Positions 61,561 to 64,000 of a stretch of 64,000 nt of DNA are shown here, one piece after another. The DNA comes from Hippophae tibetana. Taxonomy: Eukaryota; Streptophyta; Magnoliopsida; Rosales; Elaeagnaceae. The stretch is from assembly GCA_037013495.1 (NCBI GenBank), contig CM072801.1, forward strand, positions 15,181,501-15,245,500, written 5' to 3'. A program made the translations under genes and the position numbers. Under the pieces are notes generated by a model, which saw only the letters and a program-made list of their open reading frames with translations, searched no databases and had not been told where the DNA came from. The stretch's first letter is position 1. Each line of letters begins with the position of its first letter.

Positions 61561-64000
61561 CATTAATTCAGACGACACCTATTTAAATAAGAGTTTTTTT
61601 AAGTAATTTCAATTCATAATTTATGGTCTATCTTATCCAATATATTAGTATACATCTTATCTTATATTTTAACTTATATCTTATTTTATATTTTTGTCTA
61701 TAATTTAGGCCATATTTTATCCAATATTTTAACCTATATCATATTATATATCTTAGCATATGATTTAGGCTATATCTTAGCCTATATTTTAAAAAATATT
61801 TTAAAAACATTGAAACATAGTAAAAAAAAACTAATAGATTAGAAAACATTTAATGTTTTCCTACTTTCTATTAATTATATAATATATATAGTGAAAAGTT
61901 GTTTGCTTATCTAGTATTATATTATATGTGTTTCTACTGCAATATCTACTTAAATGTTTATTTTGTTTGTTTGTGTGAATTAGTGCTGAATCATTAAGAA
62001 GTATATATCTCCTTACCCTAATACTATATCGTGTCGTGAAATTTTTCACTTGGTATCAAAGTAAATGCACCCTTTTTGGGCTTAACTACTATGGTGTTGA
62101 TTATGTTAACTTGCTTTTCACACACATAATTTCCCCTTAATAAATTTGGGAGAAGAAGGTAACGTAGATAGACCTTATTTCTTCAATGGGCTAAACTAAG
62201 CCAATTAGAAATAAAAAAATTAGGGCTTTCTTATGGTCCCAAGAAGACCATATGTGGTTCTTTGTCGAGAATGACTACATGTATTCAGCCAAAACCCTAC
62301 CCAATAATACTGTTATTCCAAAACCAATGATTGAGTGGACTATGGAAGAATTTAAGGAGTTTGAATGCAACAGTAATGGTTTGTATGCTATCATAAAGAC
62401 TATGATGCATGATGAGTATAGAAGGATTCAGAGTTGTACAACGTCAAAACAAGATTGGGATATTCTTCAAACAACTCATGAAGGTATATTTATGGTTAAC
62501 AGGTCCAGAATGCTAAGTTAAATGAAGACTTTGAGTTATGCATTATGCAAGAATATGAGACTTTTGATAAGTTTTATGCACGGTTCTCAAACATTATCAA
62601 TTGTTCATACAACTTGGGTAGACCCATTAGTGAAGAAAAATAGATTGAAAAGATCATTACCAATCTACCATATAGGTTTCATGCTAAAGTTACAATACTT
62701 AAGTCAATGTATGAACTTAATGAGCTCACAATCTTGTTATTGACCTTCATGCCTTCAAACTACATTGTTACTAATTATTTATAGAAAAAAAATGAATTAA
62801 CAAGCATGTCATGAAAGCTGATGTTACTGTTTCTGATAGTACCAATAGTTATGATGAGGATGACACTAATATTTTGGCCTTCATTGCCTCTAGTAGTGTC
62901 ATTAATCCTCAGACTACTTCCTTAAATGTTCAAGAGGTTACAAGTGAAGCTAATGATAATGACGAGCAAGATGAATTCTTGACTCATATAATCCATTCCT
63001 ATTAGAGCATATCAAATCTAAAAAAACAAAGAAAAAGTCCTTAGGGAGCCTTGACGAAAAAGAGTGCTAGATAAGCGCATTGAAGAAAAATCTAGAGAAA
63101 AAGAAGTCCTTTATTGATAGTCAACAACTTGATCTCGCCAAAAACTTTGAGGTTACTCAACAGAGGCATTTTGATTTTCTTAAGAAATTTAATGCAAATC
63201 ATGTAAGGTGATGAAGCTTAAGGAATAAATGAAGGTTCCTAACTCAGGTAAAGCTACACAAGTTGTTTGTTAGTCCTGATCCCTCTTCTGATCAAAATTC
63301 CAAGATTAAAAGATTAAAGAATTAAATTATAGTCCTCGAGAGTACAAAGAAATATTTGGCTAACTCACTTATTGAAAAGGAAGTTGAGATTGATCAACTA
63401 AATGAGAAAGTTATGCTTTTGAACAATTCAGCAACATATCTTGAAATACATACTCAATATCTGTGAGAAAGAACTAGAATACTCTTCCTTTGGCTTGAAC
63501 AAAATGATGACTAGCTCTAAGAACTTAAATGAAATCCTCAAGAACATAAAGAATTTAGAGGACAAATATGGCCTTGGTTATAGTGAAGAGTTTCAACATC
63601 TAAAGTTGGTTCTACTAAGTTTGTTAAAAATTCTAATCAAGATCCAATGTTAAAGTTTGCTACCACCAACCCAAGATGTAAGTCTATTGCATCTCCTAAG
63701 CTAGATTCCCCTATCAAAGTGAACCCTTCACCTAAGGTTAATTCTTTTTGTTGCTCTACTAATTGTCTACTGCCTCTACTTACTATCATTCCTATTTGCC
63801 ACCACTATGGTGAACTTGGAAATTTAAGACAACATTACGGGAAATTGATTACTCATCCTTGTGTAAAAGTCAATATGAGCGCTTTTTCCTCTTCTTTTCC
63901 TTGTACTACTTCTTAGAGTCAGGGACCCAAATTCTCTAACTCCACTATTCATATATGTTATTTATGTGGTATTGATGGCCGTTTTTCTAGGTAGTGTCCT
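61560..64000 (+). mobile_element. 5' part of a Copia element running off the window
   Basis: The LTR ends at CA, 62,047-62,048. After two bases comes TGGTATCAAAG (62,051), a methionine-tRNA primer site. A TATA-like CTATTTAAATAAG lies at about 61,579. The LTR start is not clear and 61,560 is approximate. Short TATCTTA/TATATTTTAACC-type repeats fill 61,620-61,800. Gag follows on the plus strand to the window end. Confidence 0.7.
62170..64000 (+). pseudogene. Copia gag, Sirevirus-like (broken, continues beyond the window)
   Basis: It starts with RPYFFNGLN (62,170), then after a frame change MWFFVENDYMYSAKTL (62,252), EEFKEFECNSNGLYAII, and CTTSKQDWDILQTTHEG near 62,430-62,480, the typical DUF4219/UBN2 gag core. 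An acidic segment (DSTNSYDEDDTNILAFIASSS, 62,830) and a coiled, Lys-rich region follow. A segment ending GLGYSEEF (63,575) is like that before the knuckle in Sirevirus-type gag. At the window end a nucleocapsid knuckle reads CYLCGIDGRFSR-stop-CP; the family His is Arg here. Stops and frame changes at 62,520, 62,743, 63,003 and 63,650 show it is inactive. Confidence 0.8.

Overview
The window looks like a flowering-plant (probably eudicot) nuclear chromosome. It is strongly AT-rich and dominated by transposable elements. Host genes are split by GT-AG introns, and the element families (TAT-type Gypsy, Copia, CACTA, hAT) are typical of plants. There are no operons, no ribosome binding sites and no organellar or rRNA sequence. 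I support only two intact host genes: a small proline-rich extensin-like cell-wall protein (10,610-11,158, +) and a three-exon GATA16-type transcription factor (56,104-56,760, -). Everything else with coding character is a decayed mobile element or viral relic.

Layout from left to right. 1-4.7 kb is AT-rich sequence carrying a badly decayed pararetrovirus (caulimovirid-like) reverse transcriptase/RNase H relic on the minus strand. 4,745-10,038 is a complete but dead hAT transposon with degenerate terminal inverted repeats, an imperfect 8-bp target duplication and 1.7 kb of internal minisatellite. The extensin-like gene follows. 14,403-25,123 is a complete TAT-clade Gypsy retrotransposon on the minus strand with two diverged LTRs and a perfect AATAT duplication. 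It has gag-pol on the minus strand, an antisense extra gene with its own TATA-like box on the plus strand, and a higher-order tandem repeat between the two. 25.7-28.9 kb holds a Copia LTR with its primer binding site and the 5' part of a second hAT element; 28.9-30.6 kb is a Copia gag-integrase fragment.

36,445-43,279 is a complete CACTA element with an ACC duplication. It carries broken TNP2, Transposase_24-like and Ulp1-like genes and a 300-bp foldback insertion. 47,942-52,828 is a complete and comparatively young Copia element on the minus strand with an ATACT duplication; its two LTRs differ mainly in internal repeat number. After a short TRIM-like LTR (54.1 kb) comes the GATA gene, then about 4.4 kb of AT-rich sequence, and finally the 5' end of another Copia element that runs off the window.

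The element boundaries are the firmest results, because for four elements the ends and the target duplications agree independently. I see no clear new biological system. The most unusual items are the antisense gene plus 4-mer higher-order repeat in the Gypsy element, the frame-preserving 27-bp minisatellite in the hAT element, the foldback inside the CACTA element and the pararetrovirus relic.
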